DNA of 64,000 nucleotides from Mixophyes australis (Eukaryota; Chordata; Amphibia; Anura; Limnodynastidae): assembly GCA_036250195.1 (NCBI GenBank), contig JAVHZZ010000007.1, positions 158,796,399 through 158,860,398 on the forward strand, given 5' to 3'. Below the pieces are notes generated by a model. The model had not been told where the DNA came from. It saw nothing but the letters and a program-made list of their open reading frames with translations, and did no database searches. This document shows, piece by piece, positions 26,634 through 40,000 of the stretch (within the stretch, counting starts at the first letter, position 1; each line of letters begins with the position of its first letter). Made by a program: the position numbers and the translations under genes.

Positions 26634-27914
26634 TTAATTCTGTGGCTGACTAGAACGCCAGGCTTAATTACACAACACGGTATAAAAATAATCCAATCTC
26701 TAAAAAAACTGACATTTTGCTGCAGCAGATCATATGTTGAGAATCAACATTTCATACAGATTGTGGCCCCCTCCCGGCCGGCAGCACCGGAGGGGTTAAT
26801 ACAGTGTTACTAACTGATCACAGATGTGGGCACCGAGGTCACCTGACCCCGATGGCGCAGGACGGTCAAATCACCCCGTTGTGTCTGGAAGCTTAGAGCG
26901 GAGAGGAAGTGCAGAGATACAATGTTGCTGTTTGTGACAATAAGATAAATATATATTCGTGAATACACAGAATGTAATTAGTGGGTAAGAGCGCCAGCTA
27001 AACAAGTGATTCGGTTACAGTTTGTGTCCCCAAGAAACTATACTATTACTACTATTATAGCCGATACTAGTGCTACCCAGCTGCATTACTCACTAATGGA
27101 GGCCATGGTAACAATTCATCCTATATGGTAAATGTGTTATAACTTGTTGTTTCCAGCCGCTGTGACTGACAGCTGATAGCGGGCGGGTGACGTGGTAATA
27201 ACATTGTACTTATTACAGCGCAGTTGCGCAGCCGTATCCGCGGAGAGATCATAGCGCCATAATACCGTCTGCTTGACTGTAATCCAAACACTTGTGGACT
27301 GAAAGCTGGCGCACGGAAAGTGCTGTAACCCGGAGCGACTGATTTCATTCTTATACTGGTTGCCGTGGGTTACACCACCTTATAACCCCACAGTGAGCTG
27401 CGGCACATTCTAAACACAAGATTTATATAAACAATAAGTTACTGAAGAAAACTGATCACAGGATATGATAAGTCCTTGTTATCGCTGGAACCTGAGGCGA
27501 GGTCGGCTCCATGATAAGACCGGCTCCATGACGAGGTCGGCTCCATGATGAGGTCGGCTCCATGATGAGGTCGGCTCCATGACAAGGTCGGCTCCATGAC
27601 AAGGTCGGCTCCATGACAAGGTCGGCTCCATGATAAGCTACACATATGACTGAAACTGTCCAAAAATTGCACAGAAAACAAACATGTAAAATAATATTAT
27701 CTCCGATACTCCGATGTGATTATTTCACCAGCTGCCATATCCGTTATTTCTACCCCACCACCTCCGTCTAGTGGACAGCGTAATACCCAGACACCGCGCT
27801 GCGCTGAGGGTCCGTATCTGCTGTATAATCCTCATGTAATTGGAAGGACCTCAGGTTTGGGGGTGATTTTGTGATCTCGGGGCGACTCCTGTGCAGTCTA
27901 ATCTACAATTCCTT
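26634..27914 (-). terminator. heg1: heg1 3' UTR with polyadenylation signal
   Basis: The sense strand has AATAAA at 26639-26634, followed about 20 nt later by a TG-rich stretch, a good polyadenylation context. I found no closer AATAAA, giving a 3' UTR of about 1.3 kb. It contains a 17-bp tandem repeat at 27498-27634. Confidence 0.5.
27498..27634. repeat. 17-bp minisatellite in the heg1 3' UTR, 8 copies
   Basis: Tandem GAGGTCGGCTCCATGAT / AAGGTCGGCTCCATGAC units. If the UTR model is right, they are in the mature mRNA. Confidence 0.9.
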
Positions 27915-28058
27915 CTAAAAATAGTCTCTTCTCCTGTTCTCCTCGTTAATAAATGATGGGTTGTACTGTCCGGGGTAAATACAGGAGTGGCGGGATCCTG
28001 GAAGGCCGGTGTATGGATAAAGTCCGTTCCGCTCAATCTCTGAGTTCCGCAATCCGGG
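27915..28058 (-). CDS. heg1: heg1 exon 13: C-terminal tail with KRIT1-binding Tyr-Phe
   Basis: The acceptor TCTTACAG|CCC leads to PGLRNSEIERNGLYPY, TGLPGSRHSCIYPGQYNPSF and the end NEENRRRDYF, then TAG. The final Tyr-Phe is the known KRIT1 FERM contact in HEG1. Confidence 0.95.
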   Translation of the reverse strand, partial: PGLRNSEIERNGLYPYTGLPGSRHSCIYPGQYNPSFINEENRRRDYF

Positions 28059-31000
28059 CTGTAAGAGGAGAAACAAAGAAAACTCAGTGTCTAGGAACGT
28101 GTCTGTCACATCATCAGATCGCTCATTACTGGTGGTCTGTGAGGTTGATTTACGAACGCCCTGATGTCATTACGCTGCGCATCTACCTGTTACCTGCGCT
28201 CGCGGACAAGGACATGAGTCATTAAGGAGCGTAAATTCAGATATTTGGCGTATTTTGCGTAAGATCGCTCTGAGCGCGCCCAGAACCTACCCATGTACCA
28301 GAGAGCGCAGCAACATCCAATTCATCTTAGCGCAAAGAACCCTACTACAATCTACGATTTATGGGGCGGAACAGGGAGCGAACCAGGCATACGCACGGTC
28401 AGTGTACAGTAAGGACGTACGCACGTAGTCAGTGTGCAGTAAGGACGTGCGCGCGTAGTCAGTGTGCAGTAAGGACGTGCGCGCGTAGTCAGTGTGCAGT
28501 AAGGACGTGCGCGCGTAGTCAGTGTGCAGTAAGGACGTGCGCGCGTAGTCAGTGTGCAGTAAGGACGTGCGCGCGTAGTCAGTGTGCAGTAAGGACGTGC
28601 GCGCGTAGTCAGTGTGCAGTAAGGACGTGCGCGCGTAGTCAGTGTGCAGTAAGGACGTGCGCACGTAGTCAGTGTGCAGTAAGGACGTGCGCACGTAGTC
28701 AGTGTGCAGTAGTCAGTGTGCAGTAAGGACGTACGCACATAGTCAGTGTGCAGTAAGGACGTACGCACGTAGTCAGTGTGCAGTAAGGACGTACGCACGT
28801 AGTCAGTGTGCAGTAAGGACGTACGCACGTAGTCAGTGTGCAGTAAGGACGTGCGCACGTAGTCAGTGTGCAGTAAGGACGTACGCACGTAGTCAGTGTG
28901 CAGTAAGGACGTACGGGCGTAGTCAGTGTGCAGTAAGGACGTACACGCGTAGTCAGTGTGCAGTAAGGACGTGCGCGCCTAGTCAGTGTGCAGTAAGGAC
29001 GTGCGCAGGTAGTCAGTGTGCAGTAGTCAGTGTGCAGTAAGGACGTACGCACGTAGTCAGTGTGCAGTAAGGACGTACACACGTAGTCAGTGTGCAGTAA
29101 GGACGTACGCACGTAGTCAGTGTGCAGTAAGGACGTGCGCACGTAGTCAGTGTGCAGTAAGGACGTACAGAGCTCCAGCGCACACAGCCGCGTCCGATTC
29201 AAGCTTTGGTCATCTCTAAGGTCCGTGATTTTCAGCCGTATCACTTGCACCAGCTACAGCTGTGTATACAGCTGGGGGGATTTATTTATTTTATATTAAT
29301 GTTTTGTTATTAATAACTATATTATTAAAAGGAGACAATAATAGAATTGTTGTTTTTTTCCGGTGCGTTCTTTTGGGACTTTACATTCCACATACGTATC
29401 AGACGCGGACTTATACCCGTATTAATCACCGTACGTATTGTCACATCTGCTCCCTGTTGAATAAGGACCTGCATATGCCCAAAAAAACCCCACACAATTT
29501 ATGTGCGTTTTGGCTTACTGGATCTGGCCCTATATACAGTATAAACCCTATATATTACTGCTGACAAAGTGTGAGATACAACAAGCGTTCCCTGGGCCTT
29601 GGCTTACTCTGTATTTCAGTGTATTTTAGATTAATTGGATCCGTTTATTGCTGTGAGGAAACCACTGAGACAGTTGTGAGTTATGAGAATAAGAAGTTTA
29701 TGGATCTATTAGTGAGGAGAATGGTGATGACTCTTAGGTCCATAGCTGTATATATCTACTGCCTGGGACGGGGTTGTGGGTTCAGCTGTCCTGGAAATAA
29801 TCCCCGGGGACATTCCATGGCGCCCTCCATAGCCGTCACGTTGTATGCAAATTGTGGGGTCAGGAACTAGGTGAAATATCCCCTAACAGACGACAAGACA
29901 ACGCCCTGATCTCCATTATGAGAGATCTGCGGCAGATGTGATGTTTCACAAGATCATTTTAATTTAAGGAATGAAACCAGCGCTGAACATCACATCTGGT
30001 GTAAAACGTTTGTGTTATATCATAAGAGGTATAAATTGCTGACTATGAATAAAAGAAAAACTCACGTTCATTGTATATTTTCCTAAATAAAGCAGAAAAT
30101 CCATTTCTATTTTTGCACCACGGTTTGGCTAGACTCCTATATGAATAAATGAGATATTCCTGTCAGAAGCTTGTAGAGGACCCAGGAATCTAGATTCTGA
30201 TTGGTGATTTACTAACACTGCCCCAAATCTGCAGCAGCCAATCAGACATCAGCTTGAATCTGACTAGTACAAGTTGAAAGCAAACATCTGATTGGCTGAT
30301 GTGTTTCCACTGCAGATTTGGCTCTTTGCACAATATAAGTAAACAATCCTCAGTAAATGTCACGATTCCCGTCAAAAGACACAAAATCTATAAAAAATAT
30401 TGTTGGTGCGTTGTATTACAGGGCTCTCGGAACCGCTCAGATTACAGAAGTAATTGCAACGTCTAATAATATATTACAACATTTATATATTTATACCTGA
30501 CATAAAACATTAAGACTATCACAGAATGTTCTTTCCTCCCACTATATACGGCATAGCTCCGCCCACTGCGAGAGGCGGTGTGATGGCCGCTCCCAGCCAG
30601 CAGAGCGTAACGTTATAGAAGACACGTCGCCCACTTATCACTTTCTCTGTCATGAAGACTTTGGGGGTTTAGTATTTTATTTTCTGTGTGTGGTTCAAAG
30701 AGACACTAAAAGATGAGTAAATGCAGTAATTAAAATAATCTTATTACACCGACAAATATCTATCTGTAGCGGCTCATGTAATATGTAATCAGCCATTAGA
30801 GGCTCCGGAACGGTTTCCACATATATCTGTCAATGTTATTATTATATAAGGGCCATATTGTTCTTTATTCCCGCATATATTACAGGCGCAGAGCACTCAC
30901 AGAATAGTAAATGTCCGTCATCTGGAGCAGGTTCTTGGTGCTGCCGTTCTCCTGCATCTCGATGGTCTCCCGGCCCCACTCAGAGGACCTCTGGGCTTTG

Positions 31001-34000
31001 GGATACTCGGCATAAGGAGACATCTGGAAATCTCCGCTCTTGAAGATCAGTTTACTGATGTCGTGTTTGCTCTTCCTGAAAGCAGAATTATTTTTGTGTC
31101 AGCGCCTCAACCAGCCACGATCACCAGACAACTTTCTTTACCTCAAATCAAGAACCCTACGCGTTTTGTTATCAAAACTAATGACCATGACGAAACGCGT
31201 AGAGTAATTGTTCTCACAGTTTCATGGGATCATTGTCGTCAATCTGTCACAACGAGATTTTCCTGCACTGTTTACATCCGGATATAAAGAGACTGTTTAC
31301 TGGATCCGGAGATGCCTCCTGCAGATAAGACGATGGTTTCTTTACCCATTGTAAGGGTTTTTTTGGCATTGTAAAAACCATTGGATGTGGGATGTCACAT
31401 GTGTGACATCAACAGATAATCATTAATCAACTCTGAACAATGGAAGCGGCTTTTTATTAGATCATCATTAATGGTGTAAAGTTTACTACACTATGAGTTC
31501 TTCTCCCTTATTTTGTTGGTGCTCTCCGTATATCCTATTATACAACATCATTTATAGCGGATCTGGTGGGATACTGCGCTGAGGAGCGCAGTTTATGGGT
31601 CTCTACATACCTACAACACGTGACCACCAGAGCAATGACCAGGATGAGAAGGACTCCGCCACCGCCAGCCGCTATTATCACCGTGATCAGCTGATAGGCT
31701 GCAAAATAAGACCACACGTTAGGACGGAGTAAGGAACAGAGGTGTCAGATGGTAAATACAGGACAGGTGTCACTAGAGACCCAGCCGGACTGATGCTGAG
31801 TTTGAGATGACGCAATCATTAAATGCATTTACAAAAAAAGTAATTGTGCGAGTATGCAAGTTGGACAATTCGAAGATGCGCAGAGTTCTGCACCAGTAGT
31901 ATTTGCACCAGGTTTACAGCAGATACAATTAAAACCAATTTTTTTAAACTTTTGATAGTGAAATACGCCCAAAAAATCTAAAATATGGTCAGAAAATCCT
32001 ATAATGTATGTACGATCAACGCAGAGAGCACCTATCAGCTTCAGAGGTGAATCCGCAATCAGCCCATCAGAGTTGCTAGCTAGTGGTGGACGACCGTCAT
32101 CATCATCATCTGTGTGCTGTGCGCCAGCCATTAGACACCCGCAAACATGGCTACTGACGTGTATCTGCGTCTCCGCGCTGCGTCTGCCTCTGTACTTGGC
32201 CGACGTTAGCGATCCCCTCCCCCCTCCAGGCACCAGATCTACGCACACATGGCTTGTTTTGTGGCCGTGTGCGGTACAATCTTGTAGATTTTTTGTTACG
32301 CAAATGTGCGCCCGTCCAACTCCGCATCAGGACCCCATATCTAACCCTGAGAAATGGTTTTACTGACAAGTTTATAAAAATGCACAGATGTTTTACTGAC
32401 ATGCAGTTTATACAAGATAAATGTATCCGAAAATACAGAAATAGGGACATCTGGATAATAACAGGTCTGGAGAACTGTCCTCGTGTTACTCAGGAATGCG
32501 GGATGTCATTTTTATTTATCACATTTTTTTCTAACTAATGCCCAAAATTGTACTCATGTTTACTGCATGTCAGTAAATTTACTGATGTTATAAACCATCA
32601 TATCTAAAAAGTACCTCTGAAAACACCAAACCACACAGTGTCCAGTCTGGAATAGAGATCTCTAACGAATAAACAAACATTATACAGAAGGTAAAGTTAT
32701 AGGGTTTCGTGACGCGGTCTCTCCATCATCCTGACGCTTTCCTGTGTAACGCTGTGATCTGTATTACATGTGTAGAGCGAGCGGCACAAAGTGATCTCTT
32801 TATACAGAAATACTTGTTATAGATTATATTATATATGGTCATATTCATCCAGCGCAGGGAAGGAGCGTCGGTCAATTAGGGCAGACTGTTTCCTCATCAA
32901 TTTATCTCTATAATTCATTAATAAGTTATCTAAGTAGCAGAAATCAATAAGATGCAATAATCAGCATCGTGTGTAACCCCGTATGTCAGGCTGGTACTTT
33001 ATTACACACGTGTCATTTAGTTTTGCCCAGCACCTTGTCTCTCTGGATATTGACACTTACTGACCCCTAGTGCTGGTTTAGGGGGGAATAGATCACTGTC
33101 TGATGGTTTCCTGCTCGGTGTCATTACACAACTTGTCCACCGGGTGTCGCTCTCACACAAGGAACAGACAACCAATATACTTCATTCTGGCCTAACGCTG
33201 CCAGTCAGTGTGAGCACATTACAATCCCCAGCTACACCCTAAAATCCGCAAGTCCTGCACATTGTAATGCAGCAAATAGAAGGTGTGACCCTCGGGCCCC
33301 CACCAGAAAGCTGATATAATCTGTGTCTGTAGAGGATCCCGGCCTTCCTCATTCTCATAGTAAATATTTTCTTCCTGTCAGCTGCGTTGTCCCACCTACT
33401 CCCTGGGGACCCTGTGTGCGAGCTGACCACTCAGTTCTCCCCCATTCCTGGCAGAGACTCCAGATCAGCCTCATCCGACGCAGCGTCTTATAATATTATT
33501 ACTGAGCGCTGTCAGAGGACTCCAATGACAGTTATGTTATAGCAAATGTGACAGTCCCATGTGACCTTCTTTTATAACACTCTCATATCTCTCTCTATTA
33601 TAACACTCCCGTATATCTTTCTATTTACTTACGGTTTGAGCAGTTGAATCCTCCGAGACCAAAGGGGCACCTAAGAAATAAATCAGACAAATAATTTCAT
33701 ATAACGGTTATGACTGAGACGTGACTGAACGCTGATTGTAAAGTGACGGAGGAGATAGAGGCATGGGCCTGATTCATTAAGGATCTTAACTTAAGAAACT
33801 TCTTATTTCAGTCTCCTGGACAAAACCATGTTACAATGCAAATTAGTATTCTGTTTTGCACATAAGTTAAATACTGACTGTTTTTCATGTAGCACACACA
33901 TACTTGATAGCTTATTTGCACACTGAAATTAAAAGTTGATATTTGTGTGTTACATGAAAAACAGTCATTATTTCTGCACCTCACTGGGGATAGTCCGATC

Positions 34001-37000
34001 ACAGGACCGGTCATGTCTGATATCATTAGACAGAAAGTGTCAGGCTGGACCTTGTTAGAGCAACTGGTACATTTGGATTTTGCTCGTGAAGTGTCCACAT
34101 AACGGCCTGGTACATAGATGAGAGAGCTCCAAGGGGTAAATGTATCAATCTCCGGTTTCTTGAACTTGCAGGAGTTCGGCGAGATGACAGCTAAAATTTA
34201 AAGCGGCGCTGCCTTGTAAAGGGAAACTTGCCTTTACAAGGCAGCGCCGCTTTCAATTTTAGCTGTCATCTCGCCGAACTCCCGCGAGTTGAAGAAACCG
34301 GAGATTGATACATTTACCCCCAGGTCTGAGACAAATAGAAGATATTCAGACCCGGCTGCAGTTATTAGTGGTGACCACAGGGGTCAGTATTGAGTCCTGT
34401 CCTGAGAGCTTATTAATGACCTAGTAGGTGACCTAGGACCGGGTGTTAGGGTGTAAGATGTATCATTAACACGATAGTAACTTACTACAGAGACTTGGAC
34501 AATACATCACACTGCACTGTGTACTAGAAGGTGATTTATAAGGTAGATAAATGTGGGGTTATGTCTGTCTAGTCCTCTCCCCAAACACATCGCACAGCAG
34601 AATGATCTCTGGCCGCTGTCGTTTCAGGACTATAAATTCTGCAAATATAATGTGGAATAGACGGGAGAAGCAACAACAAAACTCGGAGATTCTGTTGCTG
34701 GAAATTTGCATCTCTGCAAAAACATTAGAGCTAAATTTTGTTGCACGTTTGCTCAGCTCTAAACTGGGGGTTTCGTCTCCATTCCCTGTACCAACATAGT
34801 TAAAATTTATGGACGGTTGAATTAGAATGATCCGTGTCCTTGTCAGTCGTACTACCTATGTCAGTGATTGACAGGTGAGTGAGAGGTAACGATGAGGTGA
34901 ATGAACAGACGATTGATTGTGAGATAACTGACAAATGAATGAGGTAACTGAGCAGTGATGGTGATTGGTCAATGCAAATACAATACAAACATCTGTTATT
35001 TTCATCTTTGACTTCAAATGAAAATGTCAATTAAATAATGCAAATAAAGGACCCTACTTCATGTATTCATCAGCAGCGACCCTAATGAATGAAGTACTAT
35101 CAGCCAGAGCTTGTATATGGATGGACGAGGACACATTGTTGGTGCAAAGTGCTATAAGTGATAATCTATTGCAAAAACAAAATAATTGCGTACGTCCAAC
35201 TCACACTGAGCAACTACGTAACTCATTTTACTCTATGAATAACGGAGAGATGACTGAGCTAGGAGTGAGGACGACTGAGAAATGATGGAGTGGTGATTGT
35301 GGGGGGCTGAATTAAGAGGGAACCCCCCACTCAGTGTTAACAAATCAACATACACATGGTGCAAACCCGTCAGTTCACCAGCCCCCTCCTCACCTCACAC
35401 AGCCTCCATTTTCTAGTTTGTAGCCATCGTCACAGGCTGCGAAAGAATGAAAATAAAGGGAATTAGAGTTAACGATAAAAAACGCTCAGCGTTAAATCAA
35501 ATGTATTTATACCACAAATCACCACCCACGATATCATCCACATCTACATCTGTCCACACACAGTCACATCTAAACCTGTCCACACACAGTCACATCTACA
35601 CCTGTCCACACACAGTCACATCTACACCTGTCCACACACAGTCACATCTACACCTGTCCACACACAGTCACATCTACACCTGTCCACACACACAGTCACA
35701 TCTGCACCTGTCCACACACAGTCACATCTACACCTGTCCACACACAGTCACATCTACACCTGTCCACACACACAGTCACATCTACACCTGTCCACACACA
35801 GTCACATCTACACTTGTCCACACATACAGTCACATCTACACTTGTCCACACATACAGTCACATCTACACCTGTCCACACACAGTCACATCTACACCTGTC
35901 CACACACAGTCACATCTACACCTGTCCATACACAGTCACATCTACACCTGTCCACACACACAGTCACATCTACATCTGTCCACACACAGTCACATCTACA
36001 CCTGTCCACACACACAGTCACATCTACACCTGTCCACACACAGTCACATCTACACCTGTCCACAGACAGTCACATCTACACCTGCCCACACACAGTCACA
36101 TCTACACCTGTCCACACACAGTCACATCTACACCTGTCCACACACACAGTCACATCTACACCTGTCCACACATACAGTCACATCTACACTTGTCCACACA
36201 CAGTCACATCTACACCTGTCCACAGACACTGCGACATCTACACCTGTCCACACACAGTCACATCTACACCTGTCCACACACACAGTCACATCTACACCTG
36301 TCCACACACACAGTCACATCTACACCTGTCCACACATACAGTCACATCTACACTTGTCCACACACAGTCACATCTACACCTGTCCACAGACACTGCGACA
36401 TCTACACCTGTCCACACACACAGTCACATCTACACTTGTCCACAGACACTGCGACATCTACACCTGTCCACACACAGTCACATCTACACCTGTCCACAGA
36501 CAGTCACATCTACACCTGTTCACACACAGTCACATCTACACCTGTCCACAGACACTGCGACATCTACACCTGTCCACAGACACTGCGACATCTACACCTG
36601 TCCACACACACACAGTCACATCTACACCTGTCCACACACAGTCACATCTACACCTGTCTACACACAGTCACATCTACACACAGTCACATCTACACCTGTC
36701 CACAGACACTGCGACATCTACACCTGTCCACACACAGTCACATCTACACCTGTCCACACACAGTCACATCTACACCTGTCCACACACAGTCACATCTACA
36801 CCTGTCCACACACAGTCACATCTACACCTGTCCACACACAGTCACATCTACACCTGTCCACAGACACTGCGACATCTACACCTGTCCACAGACAGTCACA
36901 TCTACACCTGTCCACACTGTGACATCTACACCTGTCCACAGACAGTAACATCTACACCTGTCCACACTGCGACATCTACACCTGTCCACAGACAGTCACA

Positions 37001-40000
37001 TCTACACCTGTCCACAGACATTGCAACATCTACACCTGTCCACAGACACTGCGACATCTACACCTGTCCACAGACACTGCGACATCTACACCTGTCCACA
37101 GACAGTCACATCTACACCTCTCCACAGACATTGCGACATCTACACCTGTCCACAAACAGTCACATCTACACCTGTCCACACACAGTCACATCTACACCTG
37201 TCCACACACAGTCACATCTACACCTGTCCACGCACAGTCACATCTACACCTGTCCACACACACAGTCACATCTACACCTGTCCACACGCACAGTCACATC
37301 TACACCTGTCCACACACACAGTCACATCTACACCTGTCCACGCACAGTCACCTCTACACCTGTCCACACACAGTCACATCTACACCTGTCCACACAGTCA
37401 CATCTACACCTGTCCACACACACAGTCACATCTACACCTATCCACACACACAGTCACATCTACACCTGTCCACGCACAGTCACATCTACACCTGTCCACG
37501 TACAGTCACATCTACACCTGTCCATGTACAGTCATATCTACACCTGTCCACACACACAGTCACATCTACACCTGTCCACGCACAGTCACATCTACACCTG
37601 TCCACACACAGTCACATCTACACCTGTCTATCCTATAGAATATATATTTTCAATGCCATATTCGCAGGGTGCTCACGATTAAAGTCTCACCACGGCATGA
37701 GTGATCCGTCTTGCTGTATTTGAAGTATCCCGGCTTACACTGGCAGAAAGCGACTCCACTGGGGTCTGTACATTCAGCGGTTTCATTGTCACATCCTGGG
37801 TTTTTCATATTACACAGACTGACAGCTGCAAAACAGAGGAAGACAGATAGATATCCTCTAGATTGTAAGCTCTCACGAGCAAGGCCCTCTCTCAGGCCGT
37901 GTACAGGACATATAATGTTACCTGGGTGACAGGTGAGGGTGCAGGCCGTGTACAGGACATATAACGTTACCTAGGTAATACAGGTGAGGGCGCGGGCCGT
38001 GTACAGGACATATAACGTTACCTGGGTAATACAGGTGAGGGCGCGGGCCGTGTACAGGATAAATAACGTTACCTGGGTAATACAGGTGAGGGCGCGGGCA
38101 GTGTACAGGACATATAACATTACCTGGGTAATACAGGTGAGGGCGGGGGCAGTGTACAGGAAAAATAACGTTACCTGGGTAATACAGGTGAGGGCGTGGG
38201 CCGTGTACAGGACACCTAACGTTACTTGGGTAATACAGGTGAGGGCGCAGGGCATGTACAGGACACCTAACGTTACCTGGGTAATACAGGTGAGGGCGCA
38301 GGGCCGCGTACAGGACACATAACGTTACCTGAGTAATACAGGTGAGGGCGCAGGCCGCGTACAGGACATATATAACGTTACCTAGGTAATACAGGTGAGG
38401 GCGCAGGCCACGTAAAGGACACATAACGTTACCTAGGTAATACTGGTGAGGGCGCAGGCCGTGTACAGGATATATAACGTTACCTGGGTAATACAGGTGA
38501 GGGCGCGGGCCGTGCATAGGACATATAACGTTACCTGGGTAATAAAGGTGAGGGTGCAGGCCGCGTACAGGACACATAACATTACCTGGGTAATAAAGGT
38601 GAGGGTGCAGGCCGCGTACAGGACACATAACGTTACCTGGGTAACATAGGTGAGGGCGCAGGCCGTGTACAGGACATTTAATGCTACCTGGGTAATACTG
38701 GTGAGGGCGCAGGCCGTGTACAGTACATATAACGTTACCTGGGTAATACAGGTGAGGGCGCGGGCTGTGTACAGGACATATAATGTTACCTGGGTAATAC
38801 AGGTGAGGGCGCAGGCCGTGTACAGGACATATAACGTTACCTGGGTAATACAGGTGAGGGTGCAGGGCCGCGTACAGGACATATATAACTTTACCTAGGT
38901 AATACAGGTGAGGGCGCAGGCCGCGTACAGGACACATAACGTTACCTGGGTAATACTGGTGAGGGCGCAGGCCGTGTACAGGACATATAACGTTACCTGG
39001 GTAATACAGGTGAGGGTGCAGGCCGTGTACAGGACATATAACGTTACCTGGGTAATACAGGTTAGGGCGCAGGCCGTGTACAGGACATATAACGTTACCT
39101 GGGTAATACAGGTGAGGGCGCAGGCCGTGCATAGGACACATAACGTTACCTGGGTAACACAGGTGAGGGCGCAGGCCGTGCATAGGACAGATAACGTTAC
39201 CTGGGTAACACAGGTGAGGGCGCAGGCCGTGCATAGGACATATATAACGTTACCTGGGTAACACAGCTTAGGGCGCAGGCCGTGTACAGGACATATAACA
39301 TTACCTGGGTAACACAGGTGAGGGCGCAGGCCACGTACAGGACGTATAACGTTACCTGGGTAACACAGGTGAGGGCGCAGGCCACGTACAGGACGTATAA
39401 TGTTACCTGGGTAACACAGGTGAGGGCGCAGGCCACGTACAGGACGTACAACGTTACCTGGGTAACACAGGTGAGGGCGCAGGCCACGTACAGGACGTTT
39501 AACGTTACCTGGGTAATACAGGTGAGGGTGCAGGCCGTGCTTAGGACATATATAACGTTACCTGGGTAACACAGCTTAGGGCGCAGGCCGTGTACAGGAC
39601 ATATAACGTTACCTGGGTAACACAGGTGAGGGCGCAGGCCACGTACAGGACGTATAACGTTACCTGGGTAACACAGGTGAGGGCGCAGGCCACGTACAGG
39701 ACGTTTAACGTTACCTGGGTAATACAGGTGAGGGCGCAGGCCGTGTACAGGACGTATAACGTTACCTGGGTAACACAGGTGAGGGCGCAGGCCGTGTACA
39801 GGACGTATAATGTTACCTGGGTAACACAGGTGAGGGCGCAGGCCGTGTACAGGACGTATAACGTTACCTGGGTAATACAGGTGAGGGCGCAGGCCATGTA
39901 CAGAACGTATAACGTTACCTGGGTAATACAGGTGAGGGCGCAGGCCATGTACAGGACGTATAACGTTACCTGGGTAACACAGGTGAGGGCGCAGGCCATG

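Noticed and set aside
28352..29250. Frames of 178 and 183 aa, and a CRISPR-like look with regular 30-bp units
   Set aside because: Plain minisatellite without unique spacers, in a vertebrate intron. Frames reflect the 30-bp period.
31144..31205. Inverted AAACGCGTAG motifs as a regulatory operator
   Set aside because: CTACGCGTTTT and GAAACGCGTAG pair as a small foldback of a type seen in frog repeats; another AAACGCGTTG is at 49338. More likely repeat debris.
35394..35436. Short exon 9 taken as an EGF domain truncated by the nearby minisatellite
   Set aside because: Human HEG1 has the same short segment after its EGF, so the length is normal.
35447..37682. Open frames of 491, 622 and 368 aa on the plus strand rich in His, Thr and Pro
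   Set aside because: They are one 26/28-bp minisatellite read in three frames. No start context, splice signals or domain; the array lies in a heg1 intron.
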